A stretch of DNA of 15,359 bases from Algoriphagus sp. (GCA_023255285.1 JALRIY010000024.1:1708-17066); one strand, 5' to 3'. Counted from the stretch's first letter, positions 1 through 8,210 are shown. Made by a program: numbers and translations. Notes: generated by a model not told the origin, from the letters alone.

Positions 1-8
1 AACCTCCC

Positions 9-572
9 TTACCAATCCGCAGGTCTTCTGGCCTGGTACGCGGCCATCTGATCCAAGAGATCTACAGGATCATCTGAAATAATCAGCATCTCCTCCTGCT
101 CGGGATAAAGAAATCCCGCTTCCATCGCATGGTTGAGGAAGTCGATCAATTTATCGTAGTAGCCGTGCACGTTGTACAAGGCAACAGGCTTTTGAATGTA
201 ATGCAGCTGGTTGAGGGTCATCACCTCAAACAATTCTTCAAAGGTTCCAATCCCTCCAGGCATGGCAATAAACCCATCCCCCTTCTCCGCCATCAACCAC
301 TTCCGATCCCGCATGGTCTCCACGATTACAAGCTCTGTGCAGCCTTTGTGCGCCACTTCCCGGTCCACCAACTTCTGGGGAATGATTCCAATCACCTCCC
401 TGCCTGCTCCGAGCAGCTCGTCAGCAATGACTCCCATCAAACCCACATGCCCCGCCCCATAGACTAGGCTGTAGTCACGCAAAATCATTTCTTGAGCCAA
501 GGCACGCACCCCTGCTTCGTAAACAGCATGGTTGCCTTTCTTGGAACCACAATACACGGTTAGTCTTTTCAT
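9..572 (-). CDS. LOG-family protein (nucleoside 5'-monophosphate phosphoribohydrolase)
   Basis: This 187-aa cytosolic protein has the Rossmann-like LOG/TIGR00730 fold. The N-terminal nucleotide-binding start is VYCGSKKGN (residues 6-14), followed by YGAGHVGLMG (38-47). The family signatures MRDRK (87-91) and PGGIGTFEE (105-113) are intact; in known LOG enzymes the Arg/Lys and Glu of these motifs bind and cleave the N-glycosidic bond of nucleoside 5'-monophosphates, releasing free base and ribose 5-phosphate. The length is typical of the short bacterial form. In plants the family activates cytokinins, but in bacteria the physiological substrate is often unknown, so nucleotide salvage or turnover is the safer reading. 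It is divergent from rdgB and udk, which also handle nucleotides. A possible promoter element (TATTTTTC, one mismatch to TAnnTTTG) lies just before its ATG. The family call is certain; the substrate is not. Confidence 0.93.
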   Translation of the reverse strand: MKRLTVYCGSKKGNHAVYEAGVRALAQEMILRDYSLVYGAGHVGLMGVIADELLGAGREVIGIIPQKLVDREVAHKGCTELVIVETMRDRKWLMAEKGDGFIAMPGGIGTFEELFEVMTLNQLHYIQKPVALYNVHGYYDKLIDFLNHAMEAGFLYPEQEEMLIISDDPVDLLDQMAAYQARRPADW

Positions 573-675
573 GCCTGAAAAATAGAAATTTCAAGTGAAG
601 CCGAAAACCTATTTTTCAAGAAGGGTTGCAGCGGCAAATTCCAGCCCCCATTTTTGTAGGACATTCCTAAAGTCC

Positions 676-1257
676 ATGAAAATCTGTTTCGCCACCAACA
701 ACACCAAAAAAGTCGAAGAAGTAGCCGCTGCCTTGAAGGGGCTCATCGAAATCGTATCCCTTCGGGACATTGGTTGCACCGAGGAACTGCCCGAAACAGG
801 GGACACCTTAGACGCCAATGCCTTCGAAAAGGCTCGCTACGTATTCGAGCACTATGGGGTCAATTGCTTTGCGGACGACACGGGGCTGGAAGTTGCAGCC
901 TTGAACGGAGCGCCCGGAGTCTATTCGGGAAGATTTGCAGGGGAGCCTCGAAGCGATACACGCAACCTGAGTTTGCTTTTGGAAAAAATGCAAGGACAAA
1001 CTGAGCGATCCGCCCGCTTCCGAACCGTCATTGCGCTTATTTTAGATGGAAAGGAGTACCAATTTGACGGCATCGCCGAAGGTGAGATTACCACCTCCCC
1101 CAACGGTGAAGGAGGATTTGGCTACGATCCCATCTTCCAGCCCCTAGGGCATGTAGGAACCTTTGCCATGCTTACGATGGAAGAGAAAAATGAAATTTCC
1201 CACCGCGGAAAAGCCGTAAAAGCCCTCTTAAATTTTCTACGTGCTGGAAAATTCTGA
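676..1257 (+). CDS. rdgB: Non-canonical purine NTP pyrophosphatase (RdgB/HAM1 family)
   Basis: The enzyme hydrolyses dITP, ITP and XTP to the monophosphates, keeping deaminated purines out of nucleic acids. The 193-aa protein starts with FATNNTKKVEE (residues 5-15), the family's substrate and phosphate-binding segment. It continues with DTLDANAFEKA (43-53), FADDTGLEV (65-73, catalytic Asp region) and NGAPGVYSGRFAG (77-89). It ends with GFGYDPIF and ISHRGKAV, the C-terminal base-recognition motifs. The reading frame stays open upstream to 595, but the family begins exactly at MKICFATNN, so the ATG at 676 is chosen and the 27 upstream codons rejected. There is no Shine-Dalgarno sequence, as usual in Bacteroidota. 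The stop lies 32 bp before udk in the same direction, so the two may be co-transcribed. Confidence 0.96.
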   Translation: MKICFATNNTKKVEEVAAALKGLIEIVSLRDIGCTEELPETGDTLDANAFEKARYVFEHYGVNCFADDTGLEVAALNGAPGVYSGRFAGEPRSDTRNLSLLLEKMQGQTERSARFRTVIALILDGKEYQFDGIAEGEITTSPNGEGGFGYDPIFQPLGHVGTFAMLTMEEKNEISHRGKAVKALLNFLRAGKF

Positions 1258-1275
1258 GATGCGCATAAAAATATG

Positions 1276-1283
1276 TTAATTTG
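1276..1283 (+). promoter_or_regulatory. Probable -7 promoter element of udk
   Basis: TTAATTTG matches 7 of 8 positions of the Bacteroidota -7 consensus TAnnTTTG and ends 6 nt before the udk ATG. No good -33 TTG is seen at the expected spacing, so the call rests on the -7 match and on the same 6-nt spacing at two other genes in this window. Confidence 0.5.
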
Positions 1284-1289
1284 CCCTCC

Positions 1290-1916
1290 ATGACCAAGCC
1301 CTTCATCGTCGGAATCACCGGGGGATCTGCCTCTGGCAAAACCTTGTTTTTGGAACATCTGCTGCACAGCTTCTCCCCTGAGGAACTATGTTTGATCTCC
1401 CAGGACAACTATTACAAACCCAAGCACCTGCAACCGGTAGACGAGCAAGGAATCGCCAACTTCGACACCCCGCATAGCATCGATTTTGAGCAATATGCTC
1501 AAGATATCCGCATCATACAGGGCGGAGGCACAGTCATTCGCGAAGAATACACCTTCAACAATGCGACAAAAAAACCGAAAATGCTCACCTTTTCGCCAGC
1601 ACCCGTCGTTGTTGTGGAAGGAATTTTTGTGTTGTACTACCCTGAATTAGCCGCCTTATTGGATCTCAAAATATTTATCGACGCCAAAGACCACATCAAA
1701 CTCAAGCGGCGCATCATTCGAGATAAGGTGGAGCGAGGTTATGACCTAGATGATGTCCTGTACCGCTACGAAAATCATGTGATGCCCACCTACGAAAAAT
1801 ACATCAAACCTTTCAAAAACGAGGCGGATCTCATCATCCCAAACAATCTCAACTTTGACCGGGCCATGGATGTACTCCGCACCTACCTGCATTCAAAATC
1901 CTCCCCGCAGGGATAA
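1290..1916 (+). CDS. udk: Uridine kinase
   Basis: The enzyme phosphorylates uridine (and cytidine) to UMP/CMP in pyrimidine salvage, in the cytosol. The 208-aa protein carries the P-loop GGSASGKT at residues 11-18 right after a hydrophobic beta strand. It then has SQDNYY (37-42), the nucleoside-binding segment NFDTPHSIDFE (57-67) and VVVEGIFVLYYPEL, matching the family's order. A later RRIIRDKVERG stretch is the lid region that holds the conserved arginines. The frame can be read from a TTG at 1281, but the ATG at 1290 puts the P-loop at the usual distance from the N terminus. The ATG is only 6 nt after a promoter-like TTTG, so a transcript from that promoter would be essentially leaderless; read-through from rdgB, 32 bp upstream, is also possible. 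Confidence 0.95.
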   Translation: MTKPFIVGITGGSASGKTLFLEHLLHSFSPEELCLISQDNYYKPKHLQPVDEQGIANFDTPHSIDFEQYAQDIRIIQGGGTVIREEYTFNNATKKPKMLTFSPAPVVVVEGIFVLYYPELAALLDLKIFIDAKDHIKLKRRIIRDKVERGYDLDDVLYRYENHVMPTYEKYIKPFKNEADLIIPNNLNFDRAMDVLRTYLHSKSSPQG

Positions 1917-1972
1917 AAAAACTAGAGCACCTAATTTTCCACTTTTTTACTATCCCGTAATGAAAATAAGAA

Positions 1973-2022
1973 TTGAAGTTCATTTAAGTGAGTCGTGGAC
2001 TGTGGACAGCCGTCTGTCGACG
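1973..2022 (+). repeat. Intergenic leader-plus-heptad repeat, copy A
   Basis: A 17-bp leader TTGAAGTTCATTTAAGT (1973-1989) matches the best leader form of the window (12467-12483) at 14 of 17 positions. After exactly 5 bp come four tandem heptads (1995-2022), the first two being GTGGACT and GTGGACA and the last GTCGACG. A weak 5-bp stem (GACAG/CTGTC, 2005-2018) lies within. This copy sits between udk and the 114-aa gene. Unlike the other copies it does not abut a stop codon: the udk stop is 56 bp upstream, on the leader side. Confidence 0.75.
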
Positions 2023-2066
2023 ATTATCAGCAATAATTCAAAATAATCTAAGTGCAGGAAGTAAGA

Positions 2067-2096
2067 TTGCAGATAATTTTATAATTTCTATATTTG
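2067..2096 (+). promoter_or_regulatory. Bacteroidota-type promoter of the 114-aa gene
   Basis: A TTG (2067-2069), a 19-bp spacer and TATATTTG (2089-2096) fit the Bacteroidota primary sigma factor consensus (TTG, 19-21 bp, TAnnTTTG) exactly. The element ends 6 nt before the ATG at 2103, so transcription should begin at or within a few bases of the start codon. Confidence 0.75.
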
Positions 2097-2102
2097 TCCC
2101 GC

Positions 2103-2447
2103 ATGAAAAATAGGAAAACAAACCAAAGTACCAGTAAGCAGCGATTCTCGTGGGCTTTGGTGGTGCTTTTTTGCCTATTTGTATCTAGTGTCGAATTTTT
2201 TCCAACCACACCTGAAAAGTCTCGGTCAGAACAATCTACCGAACAACCAGACCAAAGTTTTTTAGATGTAGCCGTAGATGCAGTCGTCCCGTTTGTGGTG
2301 CAGGTAGCCAACACCGTTTTTTACCTGATTTCACAGATTTCCAAAGTTGATTTTTCCCTTCCGCTCCCTCAAGTAGGCACGGTTTCTTTTGTCAATCCTC
2401 TGACTGAAATCCTTTTTGAACGGATCATTTCCCCCCAAGGGCCCTAA
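2103..2447 (+). CDS. Membrane-anchored or exported protein of unknown function (114 aa)
   Basis: I do not recognise a family. The protein has a basic, polar N terminus (about residues 1-17, many Lys/Arg/Ser/Thr), then one hydrophobic segment (about 18-34, WALVVLFCLFVSSVEFF), which could be an uncleaved signal anchor or a signal peptide. A Ser/Glu/Gln/Pro-rich linker (about 35-53) follows, then a more hydrophobic second half with alternating Val/Phe (VVPFVVQVANTVFYLI) and SLPLPQVGTVSFVNPL. No catalytic motif or cysteine pattern is evident. The ATG at 2103 is preferred over an in-frame TTG at 2094 because that TTG is part of the promoter -7 element. The gene lies 88 bp upstream of secDF in the same direction. 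A link to protein export is possible but is inferred only from position. Confidence 0.72.
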   Translation: MKNRKTNQSTSKQRFSWALVVLFCLFVSSVEFFPTTPEKSRSEQSTEQPDQSFLDVAVDAVVPFVVQVANTVFYLISQISKVDFSLPLPQVGTVSFVNPLTEILFERIISPQGP

Positions 2448-2535
2448 AAACCCCTCTCTTTACACTGATTCAATACCTAGTTCTTTCTAGAACGGGCCAA
2501 AAACTAATTAATTCTATTCCTTAAATTTTATAAAA

Positions 2536-5502
2536 ATGCAAAACAAAGGTGCAATCGTGTTTTTGACGGTCATCGTTACAGCGCTATGCTTGTATTACCT
2601 GTCATTCACCTTCATATCCAACGGCGTACAGGAAAAAGCTACAGCCTTCGCTACAGACGCCTCAGGCAACATTGACTTTGCCAAGAAAAGAGCTTATCTA
2701 GATTCTGTTTGGAGACAGCCGGTTTACAATTTTCTAGGCGCCAACTATACCTACCAAGAAATTAAAGAAACCGAGCTTGGACTTGGGCTTGACCTTCAAG
2801 GTGGAATGCATGTAACCCTGGAAGTTTCTCCTGTTGAAATTGTAAAAGGTATCGCAGGAAACCCAAAAAATGAGGTATTCAATGCCTCGGTAGCTGAAGC
2901 AAAGGAAGCTTCCAAAACCTCCAATGCTAAGTTTGTAGATTTATTTTATGCTGCTTGGCAAAAAAATAATCCAGACAAAAATTTAAGTTCAGTTTTTGCT
3001 ACTGCAGCTAACCGCGGTAGGATCTCCTTGGAATCTTCAGATTCCGAAATCCTAGACTTAATCGATACAGAAATTGAAAATGCAATTGGTCGTTCCTTCA
3101 ATATCTTGAGAACCCGAATTGACCGTTTTGGTACTTCACAACCAAACATTCAGCGAATTGCTGGATCAGGTAGAATTCAAATTGAACTTCCAGGAGCTGA
3201 CAACCAAGAGCGAGTGCGCAATTTGCTTCAGGGGGTAGCCAAATTGCAATTCTGGGAGGTTCTTGAATTGAACGAATACGGTGGATCTATCGAAGAAATC
3301 AACAAAGCTTGGGTAGCAGATCAAAAAAATACCCCCTCCCCAACTGTTGAAGAAACAGCAGCTGACTCCCTCTCTTCAGAAGACTCCTTGAGAAATGCCT
3401 TGGAAAAACAATTGGCACAAATCGACCCACTCAATCCAAATGCGGGTGTCTCTCCTGTAATTTCTCTAATGAAAGCCAATTATGGCCTGGTTTACGATGT
3501 TCGCGATACCGTGATCATCAACCGTATTTTGAAAAACGAGCGTTACCAAGCCCTCTTACCAAAAGACTTAAAGTTGCTTTGGGGTGTTAAGCCAACCAAA
3601 GCTGACGATGGAACAGAAATTTTAGAATTGTATGCCATCAAATTGAAGAAAGGGTCAGACCAAGCTCCACTAGAAGGTGATGTGGTAACAGATGCTCGCC
3701 AAACCTTAGATCAAACTTCAAGACCAGCAGTATCCATGCAAATGAATGCAGATGGTGCAAGAAAATGGAGAAATCTTACTGCTGAAAATACAGGAAGAAG
3801 AATTGCAGTAGTATTGGATGATTATGTGTACACGGCACCAGTAGTAAATGGAGAGATTCCTAATGGTCAATCAGAAATTTCTGGAAACTTCACTCTACTA
3901 GAAGCACAAGATTTGGCCAACATTTTGAAGTCTGGATCCCTACCTGCTCCCACTCAAATCGTAGAAGAAAGTATCATTGGACCTACTTTGGGTAAGGAAG
4001 CTCAAAGTCAAGGTGTCATTTCCATGATTGCAGGCTTGGCTTTGGTAGTCCTATTTATGATTGCCTACTACGCTAAAGGCGGTTTGGTAGCTATCGCTGC
4101 CTTGGTCTTCAACGTATTCTTTATTCTTGGAATCCTTGCACAATTGGGTACCGCATTGACCTTACCTGGTATTGCAGGCATTGTGTTGACAATAGGGATG
4201 TCTATTGATGCCAACGTGTTGATTTTTGAACGTATTAAAGAAGAATTACGAAACGGTGTAAATTTAATTGCTGCAATTCAAGCAGGATACAACAAAGCTT
4301 TCTCGGCTATTTTGGATGGTAACGTTACCACTTTCCTAACCGGCGCAATCTTGTATGCCTTGGGTCAAGGACCTGTCAAAGGTTTTGCCATTGTTTTGAT
4401 GATTGGTATCGCTTGTTCATTCTTTTCCTCTGTATTCATCACCCGTGTCTTGGTCACTTGGATGACCAAAAAAGGAGATAAAAGTAGTATTAGCTTCACC
4501 TCACCACTTGCTAAAAACTCGCTGTCATCATTAAACATTGACTTCTTGAGCAAGCGTAAACTTGCTTACCTGATTTCCAGCTCGATCATTGTCATAGGTT
4601 TGGGTATCGCTATAGTAAACGGGCTTAAATTTGGGGTTGATTTCACTGGAGGACGGTCCTATGTAGTGGCATTTAGTCAACCTATGGTGCCGTCTGACTT
4701 GAAAGTAGGACTTGATGGCGAATTTGATGGTTCCGTAGAAGTAAAAACTTACGGCGCAAACAATGTTCTAAAGGTAACCACTTCCTACCTCATCAATGAA
4801 GATGATGATGCTTCCAACCAAGAGGTAGAAAGCAAGGTGAAGGAAGGAATTGCCACAGTGACTGGATTTGCTTTTGTAGAAAACACGGCTGAACTAGGAG
4901 AAAATCAATTTTCAATCACAGGATCCTCCAAGGTAGGTGCCACCGTTGCCGATGACATTAAGGCATCCTCATTGGAAGCAATGATTGCTGCGCTAATCGC
5001 CATTTTCTTGTATGTCTTGATTCGTTTCCGCAAGTGGCAATTCTCGCTTGGATCTATTATCGCCTTGGTACACGATACATTATTTGTCATTGCAGCCTTT
5101 GCCATTGCAAGTATGTTTGGAGCTACCTTCGAAATCGACCAAGTATTCATTGCCGCGATATTGACTGTTATCGGTTACTCAATTAACGATACTGTAATTG
5201 TATTTGATCGTATTCGTGAAAATCTAGATAACCGAGGTTCTGCCAAGCTGATAAAGGTCTTTAATGACTCCATCAACCAAACTTTGGGACGTACCTTAAT
5301 TACCTCTTTCACTACCTTAATTGTAGTGATTGTGCTTCTAATCTTCGGTGGTGAGGTATTGCGAGGCTTCTCCTTTGCCCTTTTTGTCGGCATTACGGTA
5401 GGTACATTCTCCTCCATCTACATCGCTACTCCAGTAGTAGTAGATTTGATGAAAAAAGAATTAGATCAGCCAACAGCGCCTAAAGAGTCCAAAAAAGGCT
5501 AA
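2536..5502 (+). CDS. secDF: Protein translocase subunit SecDF (fused SecD-SecF)
   Basis: SecDF is an inner-membrane RND-type accessory of the Sec translocon that uses the proton-motive force to pull exported proteins to the outer side. The 988-aa chain is a natural SecD-SecF fusion, usual in Bacteroidota. The SecD part has a first membrane helix (about residues 6-28), LGLDLQGGMH (83-92, the signature with D86), a large periplasmic P1 domain (to about 490, with a Ser/Glu-rich insert near 270-290) and five helices (about 493-640) including SIDANVLIFERIKEEL (556-571). The SecF part has a helix at about 677-697, FGVDFTGG (699-706), a smaller periplasmic domain, then five helices ending near 970, with NDTVIVFDRIREN at 884-896. 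Both halves look intact. Its codons look more A/T-rich than those of its neighbours. It is likely transcribed alone: a -7-like TAAATTTT lies at 2522-2529 and a strong terminator follows the stop. Confidence 0.97.
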   Translation: MQNKGAIVFLTVIVTALCLYYLSFTFISNGVQEKATAFATDASGNIDFAKKRAYLDSVWRQPVYNFLGANYTYQEIKETELGLGLDLQGGMHVTLEVSPVEIVKGIAGNPKNEVFNASVAEAKEASKTSNAKFVDLFYAAWQKNNPDKNLSSVFATAANRGRISLESSDSEILDLIDTEIENAIGRSFNILRTRIDRFGTSQPNIQRIAGSGRIQIELPGADNQERVRNLLQGVAKLQFWEVLELNEYGGSIEEINKAWVADQKNTPSPTVEETAADSLSSEDSLRNALEKQLAQIDPLNPNAGVSPVISLMKANYGLVYDVRDTVIINRILKNERYQALLPKDLKLLWGVKPTKADDGTEILELYAIKLKKGSDQAPLEGDVVTDARQTLDQTSRPAVSMQMNADGARKWRNLTAENTGRRIAVVLDDYVYTAPVVNGEIPNGQSEISGNFTLLEAQDLANILKSGSLPAPTQIVEESIIGPTLGKEAQSQGVISMIAGLALVVLFMIAYYAKGGLVAIAALVFNVFFILGILAQLGTALTLPGIAGIVLTIGMSIDANVLIFERIKEELRNGVNLIAAIQAGYNKAFSAILDGNVTTFLTGAILYALGQGPVKGFAIVLMIGIACSFFSSVFITRVLVTWMTKKGDKSSISFTSPLAKNSLSSLNIDFLSKRKLAYLISSSIIVIGLGIAIVNGLKFGVDFTGGRSYVVAFSQPMVPSDLKVGLDGEFDGSVEVKTYGANNVLKVTTSYLINEDDDASNQEVESKVKEGIATVTGFAFVENTAELGENQFSITGSSKVGATVADDIKASSLEAMIAALIAIFLYVLIRFRKWQFSLGSIIALVHDTLFVIAAFAIASMFGATFEIDQVFIAAILTVIGYSINDTVIVFDRIRENLDNRGSAKLIKVFNDSINQTLGRTLITSFTTLIVVIVLLIFGGEVLRGFSFALFVGITVGTFSSIYIATPVVVDLMKKELDQPTAPKESKKG

Positions 5503-5521
5503 AGAACTATCGCTTCTAACT

Positions 5522-5556
5522 AGAAAGAGCGGGAATATTTCCTGCTCTTTTTTTTT
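5522..5556 (+). terminator. Rho-independent terminator of secDF
   Basis: A 12-bp stem (5524-5535 with 5539-5550, one G-U pair) with a 3-base loop is followed by a run of nine T (5548-5556, partly in the stem). It lies 20 bp after the secDF stop. Confidence 0.92.
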
Positions 5557-5619
5557 GTACTAGGTGCGTTCCTTACCTTAGTTGAGGCTTCAATAAAATT
5601 GATTAAACCAGTTCTCCCC

Positions 5620-6666
5620 ATGTCAAAACTCATTCGCGCAGCCTTGGTTGGCTACGGCTCTGTTGCTGAAAAAATGCATGCTCCGCTATTAGAAGTTTGT
5701 CCTACCCTAGACTTCGTTTCCGTAGTCGAGCGAAATGGCTTCCGCTGCCAGCAAAAATATCCCAAAGTGCAAACCTTCCAAAGTTTGGAGGCCCTATTGG
5801 CTGCTGATGCCGCAGACTTGATCTGCATCACTACCCCCAACGAACTGCATTTTTCGATGGCAAAGCAATGCCTGCTAGCCGGAAAACATTTGGTCGTGGA
5901 CAAACCCGTCACGCTCGTAGCAGAAGAAGCCGAGGAACTGTTGGCGCTCGCCACTTCCAAAAACTTGATTTGTAGCATTTTTCACAACCGTCGTTACGAT
6001 GGAGATTTCAAAACCCTCCAAGAAATTGTAGCGAATAACTTACTTGGTCGCCTCGTCTACCTAGAATCGCATTTCGATCGCTTCCGTCCCCAGGTATCGG
6101 AAAACTGGCGGGAAAGGTCAGTGCCAGGCAACGGGATCACCTATGACCTTGGCTCTCATCTAATAGATCAAGTAGTTCTCCTTTTTGGAAAGCCTACCGC
6201 CATTTGGGCAGATATCCGATTTCAGCGTTCAAATGCACTTTCTGACGATTACTTCGACATTGCCTTGGAGTACCCTGACTTCAAAGCACGCGTCACTGCA
6301 GGGGCCATGGTCAATGTGCCCACCCCAAAATTCATGCTTTTAGGCGAAAAAGGCACCTACCAAAAGTTTTACCTTGACGTGCAGGAGCAGGCTTTTAAGG
6401 AGGGAAAAATCCCGGCAGGGGACGATTGGGGGGTAGAACCAGAAGGGCGCTGGGGATACATTCACTACGATCAAGAAACCCAAGCTTACCCCACCCTACG
6501 CGGAGATTACCGTGTATTTTATGAAAATATCGCTGATGCCATTTGGGGGAAAGCTTCGCTATTGGTGACCTTAGAACAAGCAATTCCCGTACTGCGGATT
6601 ATTCAATCCGCCTTTTTATCGGCTAAAGAAGGCCGAAAAATCAGCCAAGGGGAGGGAAAATGGTAG
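5620..6666 (+). CDS. Gfo/Idh/MocA-family NAD(P)-dependent oxidoreductase
   Basis: This 348-aa cytosolic protein has the two-domain family plan: an N-terminal Rossmann domain and a C-terminal alpha/beta domain that binds a sugar, inositol or similar polyol. The dinucleotide-binding turn is GYGSVA (residues 11-16). The conserved lysine is in VVDKPVTL (92-99), a variant of the usual EKP, and the catalytic segment GSHLIDQVV lies at 178-186 with H180 and D183. Length and motifs resemble the YdgJ-like oxidoreductases. The frame is open from a TTG at 5599, but the ATG at 5620 gives the standard N terminus (KLIRAALVGYG). Neighbours (secDF, glyS) give no hint of substrate, so only the family is assigned. 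A -7-like TAAAATTG (5594-5601, 7 of 8) is a possible promoter, inside a stretch that resembles the repeat leader. Confidence 0.9.
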   Translation: MSKLIRAALVGYGSVAEKMHAPLLEVCPTLDFVSVVERNGFRCQQKYPKVQTFQSLEALLAADAADLICITTPNELHFSMAKQCLLAGKHLVVDKPVTLVAEEAEELLALATSKNLICSIFHNRRYDGDFKTLQEIVANNLLGRLVYLESHFDRFRPQVSENWRERSVPGNGITYDLGSHLIDQVVLLFGKPTAIWADIRFQRSNALSDDYFDIALEYPDFKARVTAGAMVNVPTPKFMLLGEKGTYQKFYLDVQEQAFKEGKIPAGDDWGVEPEGRWGYIHYDQETQAYPTLRGDYRVFYENIADAIWGKASLLVTLEQAIPVLRIIQSAFLSAKEGRKISQGEGKW

Positions 6667-6729
6667 GGAAACTATCTCCAATCGAAAAATAAGCCCCAGT
6701 CCATTCCTTCCCAAATCAATTAGATTCGT

Positions 6730-6737
6730 TAATTTTG
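6730..6737 (+). promoter_or_regulatory. -7 promoter element of glyS
   Basis: TAATTTTG is a perfect match to TAnnTTTG and ends 6 nt before the ATG at 6744. No convincing -33 TTG is visible at 19-21 bp. The position predicts a leaderless or nearly leaderless glyS mRNA. Confidence 0.6.
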
Positions 6738-6743
6738 CCCCCT

Positions 6744-8210
6744 ATGGCAAAAACAGAAACTCCAGGCGAAAACGCCCAATTGAAAGATATCATCTCACAT
6801 GCCAAAGAGTATGGCTTTGTGTACCCGAGTTCCGAAATCTACGACGGCTTACAGGCAGTATACGACTACGGAGCCTACGGGGTAGAGTTGAAAAACAACC
6901 TCAAGCGCCTCTGGTGGGAAAGCATGACCCGCGTGCAAGACAACATTGTCGGCATTGATGCGGCCATTTTTATGCACCCCACCACATGGAAAGCCTCTGG
7001 CCATGTGGACTCCTTCAACGATCCTATGATCGACAACAAGGACAGCAAAAAACGATACCGCGCCGACGTGCTTGTAGAAGAGCATGCCGCTGCACTTGAA
7101 AAAGCAGGTCAAGCCGAGAAAGGTAAGAAACTGACCGCTTCCTTGGCAAGAATGCTTGACGCCGAAGACCTCGCAGGAGTCCGTGACTTAATCACCAACG
7201 AAGGCATTAAATGCCCCATCTCCGGCACCTCCAACTGGACCGATGTGCGTCAGTTCAACCTGATGTTTTCTACCCAAGTAGGCTCTGTAGCGGAAGACTC
7301 TTCCACCATCTACCTACGTCCAGAAACAGCCCAAGGGATATTTGTCAACTTTCTCAACGTGCAAAAGACCGCCCGTATGAAAGTGCCTTTTGGCATCGCC
7401 CAAATCGGCAAAGCCTTCCGTAATGAGATTGTTGCGCGACAGTTTATCTTCCGTATGCGGGAGTTTGAACAAATGGAAATGCAGTTTTTCGTACGCCCTG
7501 GCTCCGAGCTGGAATGGTATGAAAAATGGGCTGCCACCCGAATGGCTTGGCACTTGGCTTTGGGTACACCTGCTGACAAACTCCGCAAGCACCCACATGA
7601 AAAGTTGGCCCACTATGCCAACGCCGCCATGGACATCGAATATGAATTTCCGTTTGGCTTCAAGGAAGTGGAAGGCATCCACTCACGTACCGACTTTGAC
7701 CTCAAGTCTCACCAAGAATTTTCGAAAAAGAAGCAGCAGTACTTTGATCCGGAGATTAACCAAAACTACATCCCGTATGTGATCGAAACCTCCATCGGAG
7801 CAGATCGCTTGTTCTTGTTGACCCTCTGCAATGCCTACACCGAGGAGCATTCCGAGGAGAAGAGCAGAACGTATTTGAAGCTGCACCCAGCCATTGCACC
7901 CGTCAAGGCCGCCATCCTTCCCATTATCAAGAAAGATGGCTTGCCCGAAAAAGGCCAAGAGATCGTGGAGTTGCTCAAGTACGACTTCAACATCATCTAC
8001 GAAGATTCTGGATCAATTGGCAAGCGTTACACCCGTCAAGACTTGATCGGAACTCCTTTCTGTATCGCAGTGGATCACCAGACCTTGGAAGACAACACCG
8101 TCACCATCCGTCACCGTGACAGCACCGAGCAGGAGCGCGTTGCCATTTCTGAATTGCATGGACGAATTGCGGAAGCAACAAGCTTTAGGAGGGTGTTTGA
8201 GAAACTGTAA
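6744..8210 (+). CDS. glyS: Glycyl-tRNA synthetase, dimeric class II type
   Basis: The enzyme attaches glycine to tRNA-Gly. This is the single-chain (alpha2, archaeal/eukaryote-like) GlyRS, not the two-subunit GlyQ/GlyS form. The 488-aa protein shows class II motif 1 near GVELKNNLKRLWWESM, motif 2 FRNEIVARQFIFRMREFEQ (residues 225-243) and motif 3 ETSIGADRLFLL (348-359, with R355). The C-terminal anticodon-binding domain starts at about HPAIAPVKAAILPI and includes GKRYTRQDLIGTPFCI. The zinc/insertion region between motifs 1 and 2 is present (CPISGTSNW). The in-frame TTG at 6735 belongs to the promoter -7 element, so the ATG at 6744 is taken. The gene appears to stand alone, 77 bp after the oxidoreductase, with its own promoter. 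No T-box or other leader regulation can exist if the transcript is leaderless. Confidence 0.96.
   Translation: MAKTETPGENAQLKDIISHAKEYGFVYPSSEIYDGLQAVYDYGAYGVELKNNLKRLWWESMTRVQDNIVGIDAAIFMHPTTWKASGHVDSFNDPMIDNKDSKKRYRADVLVEEHAAALEKAGQAEKGKKLTASLARMLDAEDLAGVRDLITNEGIKCPISGTSNWTDVRQFNLMFSTQVGSVAEDSSTIYLRPETAQGIFVNFLNVQKTARMKVPFGIAQIGKAFRNEIVARQFIFRMREFEQMEMQFFVRPGSELEWYEKWAATRMAWHLALGTPADKLRKHPHEKLAHYANAAMDIEYEFPFGFKEVEGIHSRTDFDLKSHQEFSKKKQQYFDPEINQNYIPYVIETSIGADRLFLLTLCNAYTEEHSEEKSRTYLKLHPAIAPVKAAILPIIKKDGLPEKGQEIVELLKYDFNIIYEDSGSIGKRYTRQDLIGTPFCIAVDHQTLEDNTVTIRHRDSTEQERVAISELHGRIAEATSFRRVFEKL

Noticed and set aside
595..675. In-frame 27-codon N-terminal extension of rdgB
   Set aside because: The family starts at the FATNN segment near residue 5; the extension has no family similarity, and the ATG at 676 gives normal length.
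7310..7782. ORFs of 92-130 codons on both strands inside glyS
   Set aside because: They are shadow frames of a well-supported synthetase gene with all class II motifs in the main frame.
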